NCBI GenBank assembly: GCA_964472305.1
Contig: CAYYJR010000026.1
Location: 1 to 50,027, forward strand
DNA from: CAYYJR01 sp964472305
GTDB taxonomy: Bacteria > Armatimonadota > Hebobacteria > CAIYQO01
Length of the DNA stretch: 50,027 nucleotides
Direction: 5' to 3'
The translations under genes and the position numbers were made by a program. Below, in pieces: positions 1 through 7,563 of this stretch. The notes under the pieces were generated by a model. The model was not told the origin of the DNA. It was given only the letters and a program-made list of their open reading frames with translations, and did not search any database. Each line of letters opens with the position of its first letter. The first letter of the stretch is position 1.

Positions 1-364
1 TGAGCAGCCGCAGCGCCCGCAGCACGCGCAGGGTGCGCAGCACGGAGAAGACCCCGCTGGCCGGCAGCAGTGAGATGCCCACGATAAGGAAGTCGAAGAC
101 ATTCCAGCCGTTGGTGAAGAAGCGTCCGCCGACATGCAGCAGCTTCAGCACGATCTCGACCACGAAAATGCCGATGATGACGTGATCGATCACGTTCAGC
201 ATCTCGCCATAGCGCTCGTGCAGCGCCGGCACCGTGCTCAATCCCAGCGTGAGGGAGTTGAACAGGATCGCCGCCACGATAAATGCCTGCTGTTGTGGCG
301 CCTCGATCCATTCACCCGCCCGGATGCACCAGACTCGCCATGAGGACATACCCACGTTGTTCAT
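1..364 (-). CDS. Voltage-gated-type ion channel, N-terminal part (runs off window)
   Basis: This is the first ~121 codons of an ion transport protein (voltage-gated cation channel superfamily, NaChBac-like). The reading frame is open to the left edge, so the pore domain lies outside the window. After a polar N-terminus with an Ala/Ile/Leu helix that looks like S1, there are further hydrophobic helices (VIDHVIIGIFVVEIVLKLL; WNVFDFLIVGISLLPASG). A segment with arginines every third residue (SVLRTLRVLRALRLL) is the hallmark of the S4 voltage sensor. The start ATG at 364 is preceded by AAGGA at about 8 bases, so it is preferred over the in-frame ATG at 349. Ion selectivity cannot be judged without the S5-S6 filter. 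Family assignment is fairly sure; function is known only as far as membrane ion conduction. Confidence 0.85.
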   Translation of the reverse strand, partial: MNNVGMSSWRVWCIRAGEWIEAPQQQAFIVAAILFNSLTLGLSTVPALHERYGEMLNVIDHVIIGIFVVEIVLKLLHVGGRFFTNGWNVFDFLIVGISLLPASGVFSVLRTLRVLRALRLL

Positions 365-407
365 GCTGAAAATCCTTCAAGTTACAAGTTCTGCCCCAGC
401 AGGCCGG

Positions 408-530
408 GAAAAAGGGGGACAGTTGTCTGTCCTCCCCTTTTTCCTCCTCGGTTTTCTTCGGGCACCCGCGTTTGTTGACGCGGAGCTTCACGCCGGTGAG
501 GGCTTCCAGGCGGTCCAGGAAGAATTCTTC
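408..530 (-). mobile_element. Relic of REP-associated (RAYT, Y1) transposase C-terminus
   Basis: On the minus strand about 40 codons read EEFFLDRLEALTGVKL followed by a basic Lys/Arg/Gly stretch. This is the typical tail of IS200-like REP-associated tyrosine transposases (usually F-(I/V/L)-(D/E)-RLE-LTGR-LRP-KRGRP-K). No HUH motif or catalytic tyrosine is present, so only the tail survives. The end overlaps an imperfect inverted repeat (about 409-440, ggggacag...ctgtcctccc) of the kind found next to such genes. It abuts the IS481 relic on the opposite strand. It is a non-functional remnant. Confidence 0.5.
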
Positions 531-695
531 GCGATGGCCTTTCGCGAAACGCTCTACACCAGCGTCGAAACGCTGCAGGTCGATCTCGATGCCTGGCTGC
601 ACCACAACAACTACGGACGGCCCTATCTGGGGTACCGCGATCAGGGGCATCGGCCCTGGGATACCGTCTCACAAGTTGTTAGAAAAGATGCTTAA
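519..695 (+). mobile_element. Relic of IS481/IS3-family transposase C-terminus
   Basis: About 58 codons match the end of an IS481-type DDE integrase core: EEFFAMAFRETLYTSVETLQ, then DLDAWLHHNNYGRP and GYRDQGHRPWDT before the TAA at 693. In this family the segment follows the catalytic glutamate region (ERFHRTVLDEFF-type), and the N-R-RPH-GY motif is recognisable. The HTH and catalytic DDE residues are missing, so it cannot transpose. Its 5' edge is the 12-bp palindrome GAAGAATTCTTC (519-530), which is also the edge of the RAYT relic on the other strand. Confidence 0.65.
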
Positions 696-705
696 GACAG
701 CACGT

Positions 706-857
706 ATTGTAGCCATATGGCTCGTCTGACAGATCGGCGTTGTTCCCCTGCGGGTCTTTGCTGGCGACGAGGGCGCCCCAGGCGTCGCGGCGTCGCTGGA
801 GAGCAGCACGCCGGTGGCGTCCAGGCGGTGGGCGCCGTTGCCGAGGGGGTCGTATAG
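706..857 (-). pseudogene. Frameshifted fragment of an RHS/YD-repeat protein
   Basis: Two minus-strand frames join to give an RHS-core-like stretch. The first reads LYDPLGNGAHRLDATGVLLSS (857 to about 795), and the second continues DAWGALVASKDPQGNN and then EPYGYN (786 to 706). RHS proteins have YDPLGN-x-THLTDATG-x-DAFG-type sequences followed by the PYGYNG core, so the order and spacing fit with one frameshift near 786-800. There is no start, no long repeat array and no toxin tail. It is a dead fragment beside the transposase relics. Confidence 0.5.
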
Positions 858-892
858 AGAACACGTCCCCGCGGCAGGGAACGCATCTGATA

Positions 893-1429
893 TTACTCCC
901 GCAACTCGCGCAGTGCGCCTTCCCAATCGAAGTCCTGCTCGCCGGCGGCGGGTTGGTAGTGCTTTTCCAGCAGGCTAAGCGTATCGATCCAGTTGCGCAG
1001 GATATCGGTCAAGCCCGCGGGGTACAGGATATCGCGGCCCGCGGTGAAGTCAGCCAGCGGTTTCCACACCGCGCGCAGCGGGGGGTCGCCTTCCTGGCCG
1101 CAGACCACGTCGAGCTCGTAGAAGATCGGATCGGCGAACTCCGCGGCATACACCTGCACAAGCTCATGGCGTGGCGCGCCTTCGTGGATGCAGATGTTTT
1201 CCAGCGTGTCGATCAGGTGCCGGTTGCCAATTTCGGCGCCGATCTCCTCGCGCAGCTTGCGCGCCACCGTATCGCGACCAGGCTCACCGAACGCGATCTC
1301 CCCGCCCAGCGGCCGGTAGTACACCTGTGCATTCACCCGATCCTGGGCGGCACTCACGAAGATTTCATCCTGGCGAAAAAAGACGCACAGGGCCAGCAGT
1401 CGGATTGTGCCTTCGGTCATGTGGTTCAC
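893..1429 (-). CDS. Nudix hydrolase
   Basis: A 178-residue Nudix-superfamily pyrophosphohydrolase, which in this family cleaves a nucleoside diphosphate linked to another moiety using Mg2+. The Nudix box spans residues 43-65 (G-x5-E-x7-R-K-x-REEIG), keeping G43, E49, R57 and the metal-binding E61/E62. The usual glutamate after the box arginine is a lysine (K58). Substrate is not evident. The GTG start at 1429 overlaps the prfA stop as GTGA, implying translational coupling; an ATG three codons later (1420) is the alternative start. It is the second gene of a prfA operon. Confidence 0.85.
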   Translation of the reverse strand: MNHMTEGTIRLLALCVFFRQDEIFVSAAQDRVNAQVYYRPLGGEIAFGEPGRDTVARKLREEIGAEIGNRHLIDTLENICIHEGAPRHELVQVYAAEFADPIFYELDVVCGQEGDPPLRAVWKPLADFTAGRDILYPAGLTDILRNWIDTLSLLEKHYQPAAGEQDFDWEGALRELRE

Positions 1430-2505
1430 TCCAGCGCGCCTGCCAGCTCGCCCAGCTTTTCCGTGCGTTCGGCAGCGAGCATGGCGTCGAAGATTTCCTG
1501 GATGTCGCCGTTCATGTTCGCCACGATGTTATGCCAGCTTACGTTGATGCGGTGATCGGTAATGCGATTCTGCGGGTAGTTGTAGGTTCGGATTTTCTCG
1601 CTGCGGTCGCCGCTGCCCACCTGCGAACGGCGGTTGGCCTCGATTTCCGTGCGCTGCTTCTCGATTTCCATCTCCAGCAGGCGGGTGCGCAACACGCGCA
1701 TCGCCTTCTCGCGATTCTGTTTCTGGCTGCGCTCGTCCTGGCACTGCACCACCATGCCGGTGGGCATGTGGATCAGGCGGACTGCGGTCTCGTTCTTCTG
1801 CACATTCTGCCCGCCGGCGCCCTGCGAGAGACAGGTCTCCATGCGGATGTCGCGCTCGTCGACCTGCACGTCCACCTCTTCCGCTTCCGGCATCACCGCC
1901 ACCGTGGCGGTGGAGGTGTGGATGCGACCGCTGGATTCGGTCACGGGCACGCGCTGCACGCGATGCACGCCGGATTCAAATTTGAAGAGCCCGTAGACAC
2001 TGTCGCCGGTGATGGCAAACACAATTTCCTTGAATCCACCGATGCCTTGCTCGTTCTCACTCAAGATTTCCACGCGCCATCCGCGCGACTCGGCGTAGCG
2101 CGAATACATGCGGTACAGATCGCCGGCGAACAGCGACGCCTCGTCACCCCCCGCGCCCGCGCGAATCTCGATGATGATGTTCTTATCTTCATACGGGTCC
2201 TTGGGCAGCAACTGGATGGCCAGCATGTGCTCGTATTCGGCCTGGCGCACGGTCAACGTTTCGATCTCCGCCTCCGCCATCTGGCGCAACTCACGATCGT
2301 TTTCCTCACGCAGCATCTGGCGTGCGTCTTCGAGCTGTGTTTCCACGTCGCGCAGTCCGCGGAAGTTGGTCACGATTTTTTCCAGATCGGAATATTGCTT
2401 GGACAGTTGCCGCAGGCGCGCGGGATCGCTCGCCACTTCCGGTTTGGCCAGTTCGGCGCTCAGTGATTCGAATGTGAGTTCCAATTCGGCTAAATGTTCG
2501 CGCAT
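1426..2505 (-). CDS. prfA: Peptide chain release factor 1
   Basis: A 359-residue class I release factor, full length for RF1. It recognises UAA and UAG stop codons on the ribosome and triggers peptidyl-tRNA hydrolysis. The stop-codon tripeptide PVT is at residues 187-189 (the RF1-type PxT, not the RF2 SPF), and the universal GGQ catalytic motif is at 231-233 in SQGAGGQNVQ. An AAGGAG lies about 12 bases before the ATG at 2505. It is followed by the overlapping Nudix gene. The usual partner prmC is not adjacent here. Confidence 0.98.
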   Translation of the reverse strand: MREHLAELELTFESLSAELAKPEVASDPARLRQLSKQYSDLEKIVTNFRGLRDVETQLEDARQMLREENDRELRQMAEAEIETLTVRQAEYEHMLAIQLLPKDPYEDKNIIIEIRAGAGGDEASLFAGDLYRMYSRYAESRGWRVEILSENEQGIGGFKEIVFAITGDSVYGLFKFESGVHRVQRVPVTESSGRIHTSTATVAVMPEAEEVDVQVDERDIRMETCLSQGAGGQNVQKNETAVRLIHMPTGMVVQCQDERSQKQNREKAMRVLRTRLLEMEIEKQRTEIEANRRSQVGSGDRSEKIRTYNYPQNRITDHRINVSWHNIVANMNGDIQEIFDAMLAAERTEKLGELAGALE

Positions 2506-2533
2506 AACAGGTATCAGCTCCTTACCACGCCAT

Positions 2534-2539
2534 ATTGTA
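2534..2539 (-). promoter_or_regulatory. Candidate -10 box for prfA
   Basis: On the minus strand TACAAT (5 of 6 to TATAAT) lies about 30 bases before the prfA ATG. No convincing -35 hexamer is found 16-18 bases upstream, so this is a weak to moderate promoter call. Confidence 0.4.
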
Positions 2540-2685
2540 ACGGATTTTCCTGCGTTCGTCTGCCCACGCGCAAGGGCTTGCCAAGTATGATTTTAATTTG
2601 AATAATATGCAAATAATGGGAGGAGCATATCCCTCCTGCTACCGGCGGCAGTGCCCGCGTCGCCATCAGCCTGGGAATACCCGCG

Positions 2686-3522
2686 CTACCACCCTCCCAG
2701 AGACTGGCGGCGCAGGCGGGACACCGTTGGCCCGTCCGGCGCAAAGGGAATCGGCGGCGCGACGGGAGCCGGCAGATGCAGCGCTTCCGCAAAGGGCGTT
2801 TGCGCAATTTTTCGATTGTAGGCGAGTACCATCAGCGCTTCCAGATTTACCGTGTCGACCATATTATAGGCGAGGAGAGTTTCGAGCGCCGCGCGGTTCT
2901 TCTTTTTTACGTAATCATGCCAGAGGACCACCGCAAAATAGCCATCGACATCCGCCAATTCGCCACGGTCGAACCCCAGCGTACGCTCGATGAGCTTCAA
3001 CCCACCCCGGTAACCCAGGCTGGCGAGCACGAAACGGAGATCGATGTGCGGAGTCGGCAACTTCATCCTGAAATACGACTCGATAAACGGAACATCAAAG
3101 CCCTTGCCGTTGAACGACACCAGCAAGTCGTAGGCGCGCACGTCCTGCTTGAACTGCGACAGATTGTCGCCATGCACGTAGTGCCGGATCGTCGTGCCAT
3201 CGTACAAGGCGATGGTGGTGATATGGTCGCCGGGGGCGCCAAGGCCGGTCGTCTCGATGTCGAGATAGGCCAGGCGGTCGCGAAAATGCGGAAAGAGACG
3301 CCAATGCTGGTTGGATGGGAGCCGTTCGGCAAAGAACGCCACATCCCGTGTCTTCAGCCGCTCCAGCGATTCGCCGGCATACTGGGTGAGCATGGCGGCG
3401 CGGCGCGGAGGCAGTCCCGGATGCCCCGCCACTTCGTGCCAACGGCGGACACCCGCCATCCATAAATCCTGTTCCGTCTTCGGCCCGATGCCGGGGATAT
3501 GGCAAAAAGTCTGTTCCAACAT
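2686..3522 (-). CDS. RNase H-like exonuclease domain protein (YprB-type)
   Basis: A 278-residue protein. The N-terminal ~35 residues look like a helix-hairpin-helix (HIPGIGPKTEQDLW). From about residue 80 there is a DEDD-type RNase H-like exonuclease domain (YprB/RNase_H_2). Motif ExoI is LDIETTG (D88, E90), ExoII includes SFNGKGFDVPF, and ExoIII lies near YNMVDTVNLEAL. YprB-like proteins are predicted single-strand nucleases; no substrate has been shown for this one. The C-terminal ~35 residues are Pro-rich and probably disordered. Start at 3522 with GAGG about 10 bases upstream. It appears to be a single transcription unit with a perfect TATAAT at 3564-3569. Confidence 0.8.
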   Translation of the reverse strand: MLEQTFCHIPGIGPKTEQDLWMAGVRRWHEVAGHPGLPPRRAAMLTQYAGESLERLKTRDVAFFAERLPSNQHWRLFPHFRDRLAYLDIETTGLGAPGDHITTIALYDGTTIRHYVHGDNLSQFKQDVRAYDLLVSFNGKGFDVPFIESYFRMKLPTPHIDLRFVLASLGYRGGLKLIERTLGFDRGELADVDGYFAVVLWHDYVKKKNRAALETLLAYNMVDTVNLEALMVLAYNRKIAQTPFAEALHLPAPVAPPIPFAPDGPTVSRLRRQSLGGW

Positions 3523-3563
3523 CGTCAGCGCACCTCATCGTTTCTTTCCTGTCGCTATTCGCC

Positions 3564-3569
3564 ATTATA
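3564..3569 (-). promoter_or_regulatory. -10 box upstream of the YprB-like gene
   Basis: A consensus TATAAT on the minus strand, about 42 bases before the ATG at 3522. The -35 region (CACTCC at 17-bp spacing) is poor, so an activator or another sigma factor may contribute. Confidence 0.45.
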
Positions 3570-3740
3570 CGCGAAATTGCCGGTCGGAGTGGAGGCGTTC
3601 TCCCGCGCGGACTACGCGCCGCCAGGAGCATTCTACCACGCACGAAACTACACCGCGTGAGGGTGTTTGCAGAAAATCAGCGAGCGAAAGCCGGCCGGTT
3701 TTCTGTGCCAACTCGTCGTTTCGCACCGATTGTTGCGCGC

Positions 3741-4529
3741 TTAGCGCGTCAAGGCGCGAGGTTTCGGCGTTTTGGAGATGGGCTGAAAAAAGCGGATATC
3801 GGCGTAATCGACCCCGCTGGTGGTCACCACCTGTTCGAAATAGGCGGGTGATGCGAGTTCGCGCCGGTGATGGGCATCCAGGCCAAAGGCCACCCGCACC
3901 CCCAACTTGACCGCACGCGCCAACACCTCCGCGTCGCGAGCGAATGGAGCATGCGCGTTGATCTCGATGGCCACCCCCGCCTGGCGAGCGCGCAACAACG
4001 TCTCGTCGAGAACCTCGTCCGGCACCGGGCCGGCATGCGAAATCTCGCGGAAAGGATGACCGAGAATATCGATGGGATAGGTGAGCAGCATATCGAGTTG
4101 GCGGAAATGCTGGGCAATCCATTCGTCGTGAGCGCCGGGCAGATAGTGAATAGAGCCGATGACCACATGCAGATACGGCCAGAGCAGCGATTCCATGCTC
4201 AACGAACCGTCGCAAGCCACCTCGACCTCCAACCCGCTGAACAACCGCACGCCGTCGCAGGCCTGTGCCATGCGTTCCAGGAAACGCGCGGTTTTGTCTT
4301 CGCGAAAACCGCGGTGCTGCCACAGACGTTCCGGCTGGTGAAACCACTGGTGCGGCCATGGCTCCTCGTCGGGAAGCGCCAGTGCGAACGCGTGTTCTGT
4401 CAACGCGAACGCACGCCAATTTCCCGAGCGCGCGGCGCGCCGGTAAAATTCCGGGGTCAGGTCGGCATGGGCGCAGTAGGAGAAACGCGGCCCATCGCCG
4501 GTATGATTATGCCAGCTACTCCAGAGCAT
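3741..4529 (-). CDS. PHP-domain metal-dependent phosphatase
   Basis: A 262-residue PHP-superfamily protein related to histidinol-phosphatase and TrpH-like phosphoesterases. The metal-site motifs occur in order: WHNHTGDG near residue 6 (HxH-type), LTEHA, SGLEVE, GSIHYLP, LGHPF and GLDAHHR near the C-terminus. These give the His/Asp/Glu ligands of a trinuclear site. Soluble, with no signal peptide. It follows the ketosynthase-like gene by 24 bases in a three-gene minus-strand operon. Whether it is a histidinol phosphatase is not clear; no other his genes are nearby. Confidence 0.8.
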   Translation of the reverse strand: MLWSSWHNHTGDGPRFSYCAHADLTPEFYRRAARSGNWRAFALTEHAFALALPDEEPWPHQWFHQPERLWQHRGFREDKTARFLERMAQACDGVRLFSGLEVEVACDGSLSMESLLWPYLHVVIGSIHYLPGAHDEWIAQHFRQLDMLLTYPIDILGHPFREISHAGPVPDEVLDETLLRARQAGVAIEINAHAPFARDAEVLARAVKLGVRVAFGLDAHHRRELASPAYFEQVVTTSGVDYADIRFFQPISKTPKPRALTR

Positions 4530-4553
4530 GATATCGATGAAGTGGATTGGCGT

Positions 4554-5351
4554 TCAAGCCGACGCCAGGACCAGGTGGCGCGCCGAGGTGAAAAACGGTT
4601 CGGCGGCAAAGGTGCGGCCCAGTTGTGCGCGCAAGGTGAGATCGGTATCGCGCACCATGTCGATCGGGACGCCGGCGACGCCGCGGGTCGCGGCGGATTC
4701 CGCGGTTTCCAGCACCAGCGCGCAGGCGCCTTCCCCCAGCACATCGTCGTCCAGCGCGTTCTCCGCGATGAGCGCGCGATACAGTGGTTCGCTGATGGTG
4801 TCTACGCCAATGGCCAGCACCAACTCGGCGCGTCCAAGCCTCAACGCTTCCACGGCGCCCTCCAGTGCCTGCCGGCCGGCACCGAGGCCGGTATAGGTGC
4901 CGTGATGGCCCCCCAGGCCGAATTCGATGGCCGCCAGGCTGGGCGGCGTGTTCACGTAGAGATGGCTGAACAGCAGCGGGTTGGCCAGCCGCGCGCCTTT
5001 TTGCTGCAGGGTGGTGGTGAAAAGCTGCAGGGTATTCAAACAGCCGAATTCACTGCCCAACACGACTCCCGCGCACCAGCGATCGAGGGTGCCACGCGTG
5101 ATGCCGGCATCAGTCAACGCCAGATGGCCAGCGGCCAGCGTGAATCCCGACGCCCGGTCGAGGTAAGTTTTCTGGCTGGGCAGGATGGCGTCGAGATCGA
5201 GGCCGCGCACCTCCGCGGTCGGATGCTCCGCGGTAAACAGGCTCAACGGCGAGATGCCGCTGCGCCCGTCGCGCAGTCCCCGCTGCCAGGCGTCACGTCC
5301 GATGCCAATGGCGGATACCGGACCGATGCCGGTGATGACGATGGTTGACAT
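4554..5351 (-). CDS. Short beta-ketoacyl-synthase-like protein lacking the catalytic Cys
   Basis: A 265-residue protein with only the N-terminal ketosynthase (thiolase-fold) domain, beginning MSTIVITGIGPVSAIGIG. Normal FabF enzymes are about 410 residues with Cys-His-His. Where the TACSS active-site loop is expected, this protein has TGLGAGRQALEGAVEALRLG, so a glycine replaces the cysteine, and the C-terminal domain with both histidines is absent. This resembles the short chain-length-factor-like subunits (Ketoacyl-synt_2 family) of aryl-polyene and type II PKS loci. No partner ketosynthase or ACP is in the window. The ATG at 5351 is preferred to an upstream start at 5477 because homology begins here. 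It sits between the DUF1232 and PHP genes. Confidence 0.7.
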   Translation of the reverse strand: MSTIVITGIGPVSAIGIGRDAWQRGLRDGRSGISPLSLFTAEHPTAEVRGLDLDAILPSQKTYLDRASGFTLAAGHLALTDAGITRGTLDRWCAGVVLGSEFGCLNTLQLFTTTLQQKGARLANPLLFSHLYVNTPPSLAAIEFGLGGHHGTYTGLGAGRQALEGAVEALRLGRAELVLAIGVDTISEPLYRALIAENALDDDVLGEGACALVLETAESAATRGVAGVPIDMVRDTDLTLRAQLGRTFAAEPFFTSARHLVLASA

Positions 5352-5356
5352 GCTGC

Positions 5357-5743
5357 TTACCCCGCGAGTAGACGCTGTTGACGCCGCATATCGTAGTTGT
5401 GCAGCACATCGCGCGTCTGATGCCAGACGTAGGAAATCGCGGCGAAGTCGTCCGCGAAGCCAATCAGGGCGATCCAATCAGGGATGAGGTCGGAGGGGAT
5501 GACCAGATACAACAGCGCCGCCCCGATGAGCAGCTTGGGGCCAATCGGTTCCGCCGGATCGCGCAGGTAATCGTGCATCAGATGGACGCGATCCAGCAGT
5601 GTGCGGCCCATCTGCGAGCGCCGGATGCTGTGTTCCAGCCGCTCGGCGATCAAGCGACGACCCTCCGCGCTGCTGACCAGCGCGCGCAGATCATCCAGCA
5701 TTTTCAACAGATCACGAAAAGAAAACGGTATTGATTGTGTCAT
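5357..5743 (-). CDS. DUF1232 (YkvA-family) membrane protein
   Basis: A 128-residue protein with the signature of DUF1232: LLYLVIPSDLIPDWIALIGF followed by ADDFAAI near residues 76-103. This is the hydrophobic SP-D-IPDxIPxxG-xDD pattern of the family. The N-terminal ~70 residues are helical and charged. It is membrane-associated with unknown biochemical role. The stop is 5 bases before the ketosynthase-like start, so this is the first gene of a three-gene operon (DUF1232, KS-like, PHP). Confidence 0.85.
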   Translation of the reverse strand: MTQSIPFSFRDLLKMLDDLRALVSSAEGRRLIAERLEHSIRRSQMGRTLLDRVHLMHDYLRDPAEPIGPKLLIGAALLYLVIPSDLIPDWIALIGFADDFAAISYVWHQTRDVLHNYDMRRQQRLLAG

Positions 5744-5835
5744 AGCGATATAGCGTCCCGGTGCGTGCGGGGGTGATGCCGACTTTCCATCGGTACCCGC
5801 GCGATGGATCTTTCCAAACCCGTCGCGACCGGCGA

Positions 5836-7122
5836 CTAATCAGTAAACTCCAGATCGATGCCGCTGATGAGCACATGGTCGCCTTGCTTTACTCCCCGCT
5901 CGCGCAGTGCGGTGAAGATGCCGCGACGCTCCAGCGTGCGCTGCATGCGCGCAATGCCTTCGTCGCTTTCCAGGTCGCTCATTGCGATTAACCGCTCAAT
6001 ACTGCTGCCGGTCACTTCCCACAGCCCTTCGTCCACAAGGCTAATCTCCAACTCACGCCGCTCGCGTGGGATCACCAGGCGCTGCGCCGGCGCTTCCGGC
6101 CGTTCGGCGACTTCCGCGTCCTCCTGCGCGCGAATCACCTCATCCAGCGCGAACAGCAAGGCCGGGATGCCTTCCCCCGTCAGCGCGGAGATGAGGAAAT
6201 ACCGATAGCCGGCGCGATCGAGATTCCGCATCAAGTCGGGAAGGTAGTCCTGCGCGGAAGGCTGGTCGATCTTGTTCAGCGCCACGAAAATCGGCAGCCG
6301 TTCCAACCCGGCGCCGTAGAGCGCCACTTCGCGGTTGATCGTCTGGAATGCCGGCCACGGTTCCGACTCGCCGGCGAAGCCGCCGGAAGCATCCAATACG
6401 TGCAGCAACACGCGGCTGCGCTCGGCGTGACGGAGAAAATCCGTGCCGCGACCGCGCCCTTGCGCCGCGCCTTCGATCAATCCGGGCAGATCGGCCATCA
6501 CGAAGCTGCGGTCGTCCACTGCCACCACGCCCAATTGTGGCTCCAACGTGGTGAAGGGATAATCGGCGATCTTCGGGGTGGCGGCGGAAACGCGCGCCAG
6601 CAGCGTGGACTTGCCGGCGTTGGGCAGCCCGATCAGCCCCACGTCGGCCAGCAGTTTCAGTTCCAGCCGCAACTCGCGCTCTTCGCCCGGCTCGCCCTTT
6701 TCGGAAAAGCGCGGGGTTTGGCGGATGGAGTTGGCATAATATGCGTTGCCGCGCCCCCCTCGTCCGCCGCGGGCGATCACCACCGACATGCCGGGGCGAT
6801 CCAGGTCGGCCAGTGGCTCGTCGTGTCCTTCCTCGTATACCACGGTGCCCGCCGGCACCGCGATGATCACGTCGTGGCCGTTGCGCCCATGGCGATTGTT
6901 GCCGCCACCGGATTGGCCGCTGTCAGCGACGAAATTGCGGTCATAGCGAAAGCGCAACAGCGTGCGCACGCGATTTTCCACCACCAGCAGCACATTGCCG
7001 CCTTTGCCGCCGTCGCCGCCGTCCGGTCCGCCACGCGGCACATATTTTTCGCGGCGAAAGCTCATTGCGCCGTCGCCGCCTTTGCCGCTGCGGATGTGAA
7101 TTTTTGCTTGATCGATAAACAT
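5836..7122 (-). CDS. obgE: GTPase Obg (CgtA)
   Basis: A ~428-residue Obg GTPase that acts in 50S ribosome maturation and the stringent response. The glycine-rich Obg fold (IRSGKGGDGAMSFRREKYVP; GGPDGGDGGKGG) comes first. The G domain follows with G1 GLPNAGKST, switch DYPFTTLEP, G3 DLPGLIEGA, G4 NKID and SALTGEG, and a ~70-residue OCT domain (EISLVDEGLWEVTG) closes the protein. The start is set at 7122 (MFIDQAKIHI), which is typical of the family and has GGGTGA about 10 bases upstream; ATG 7131 is the alternative. rpmA and rplU are not adjacent, unlike many genomes. The SRP RNA gene lies just upstream on the same strand. Confidence 0.97.
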   Translation of the reverse strand: MFIDQAKIHIRSGKGGDGAMSFRREKYVPRGGPDGGDGGKGGNVLLVVENRVRTLLRFRYDRNFVADSGQSGGGNNRHGRNGHDVIIAVPAGTVVYEEGHDEPLADLDRPGMSVVIARGGRGGRGNAYYANSIRQTPRFSEKGEPGEERELRLELKLLADVGLIGLPNAGKSTLLARVSAATPKIADYPFTTLEPQLGVVAVDDRSFVMADLPGLIEGAAQGRGRGTDFLRHAERSRVLLHVLDASGGFAGESEPWPAFQTINREVALYGAGLERLPIFVALNKIDQPSAQDYLPDLMRNLDRAGYRYFLISALTGEGIPALLFALDEVIRAQEDAEVAERPEAPAQRLVIPRERRELEISLVDEGLWEVTGSSIERLIAMSDLESDEGIARMQRTLERRGIFTALRERGVKQGDHVLISGIDLEFTD

Positions 7123-7152
7123 AACGCTCATATCACCCGCGTACCGCGGGGT

Positions 7153-7182
7153 ACAAAAACGGCCCCGAATGCTCGGGGCCGC
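7153..7182 (-). terminator. Rho-independent terminator of the SRP RNA gene
   Basis: On the minus strand GGCCCCGA-GCAT-TCGGGGCC forms a perfect 8-bp GC-rich stem with a 4-base loop, extended by one more C-G pair and followed by TTTTTG. It lies 11 bases after the last paired base of the SRP RNA and about 30 bases before obg. It would insulate obg from the highly expressed RNA. Confidence 0.9.
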
Positions 7183-7193
7183 AAAAGAGTGAC

Positions 7194-7462
7194 GATCGTG
7201 CACCCGCCGTCGCGCAAAACATTCCAGACGGCCACGGCGCAGGTGACTCCGGCCAGGCGATCGGCGGCACACGACAGGGACACCTTACCGCTGCTTCGTT
7301 CCCGACCTGACGGGGTTCGATGCTTGTCGTTGCGCCGGACCCGGCCCTCAACATTCCTTACGCCGCCCAGACTCCACAACATCCGTGCTCGGGCTGGGAA
7401 TTCAACCCCGCTGTAGCGGATTGCGGGTACAGGGTACCGCTAGCCCCCCGCCTAGCACGATC
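7194..7462 (-). ncRNA. ffs: Signal recognition particle RNA, large bacterial type
   Basis: About 269 nt. The apical domain IV is clear: GTCAGGTCGGGAACGAAGCA followed by GCGGTAAG, the GGAA-type tetraloop region bound by Ffh with the asymmetric loop. The 5' part (GGGGGGCTAGCGGTACCCTG, then CCGCAATCCGCTA) matches the Alu-like 5' domain of long bacterial SRP RNAs, unlike the ~114-nt E. coli 4.5S RNA. The ends pair: 5' GATCGTGC (7462-7455) with 3' GCACGATC (7201-7194). It has its own promoter (7471-7500) and terminator (7153-7182). The RNA forms the scaffold for Ffh-dependent targeting of membrane proteins. Confidence 0.95.
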
Positions 7463-7470
7463 GCGCATCC

Positions 7471-7500
7471 ATTATTGCACATCCGCGGGATGCGTGTCGA
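7471..7500 (-). promoter_or_regulatory. SRP RNA promoter
   Basis: On the minus strand TCGACA (-35, 7500-7495), an 18-bp spacer and AATAAT (-10, 7476-7471), each one base off consensus. The -10 ends 8 bases before the predicted RNA 5' end at 7462, the right distance for a sigma-70 start. Confidence 0.75.
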
Positions 7501-7563
7501 GGGCGAAGGAGACATCTGCCGTGCGGGGGTATTTTGCAACACACACGGCACGGCAACCCATCC

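Noticed and set aside
3867..5348. A 493-codon plus-strand open frame across the PHP and KS-like genes
   Set aside because: It is antisense to two genes with clear family motifs. Its translation is low-complexity (Arg/Gly/His-rich) with no motif, as expected from high-GC codon bias.
5836..7272. The longer Obg start at 7272
   Set aside because: The extra 50 residues run through the SRP terminator and RNA 3' end, and Obg homologues begin at MFIDQ-type sequences.
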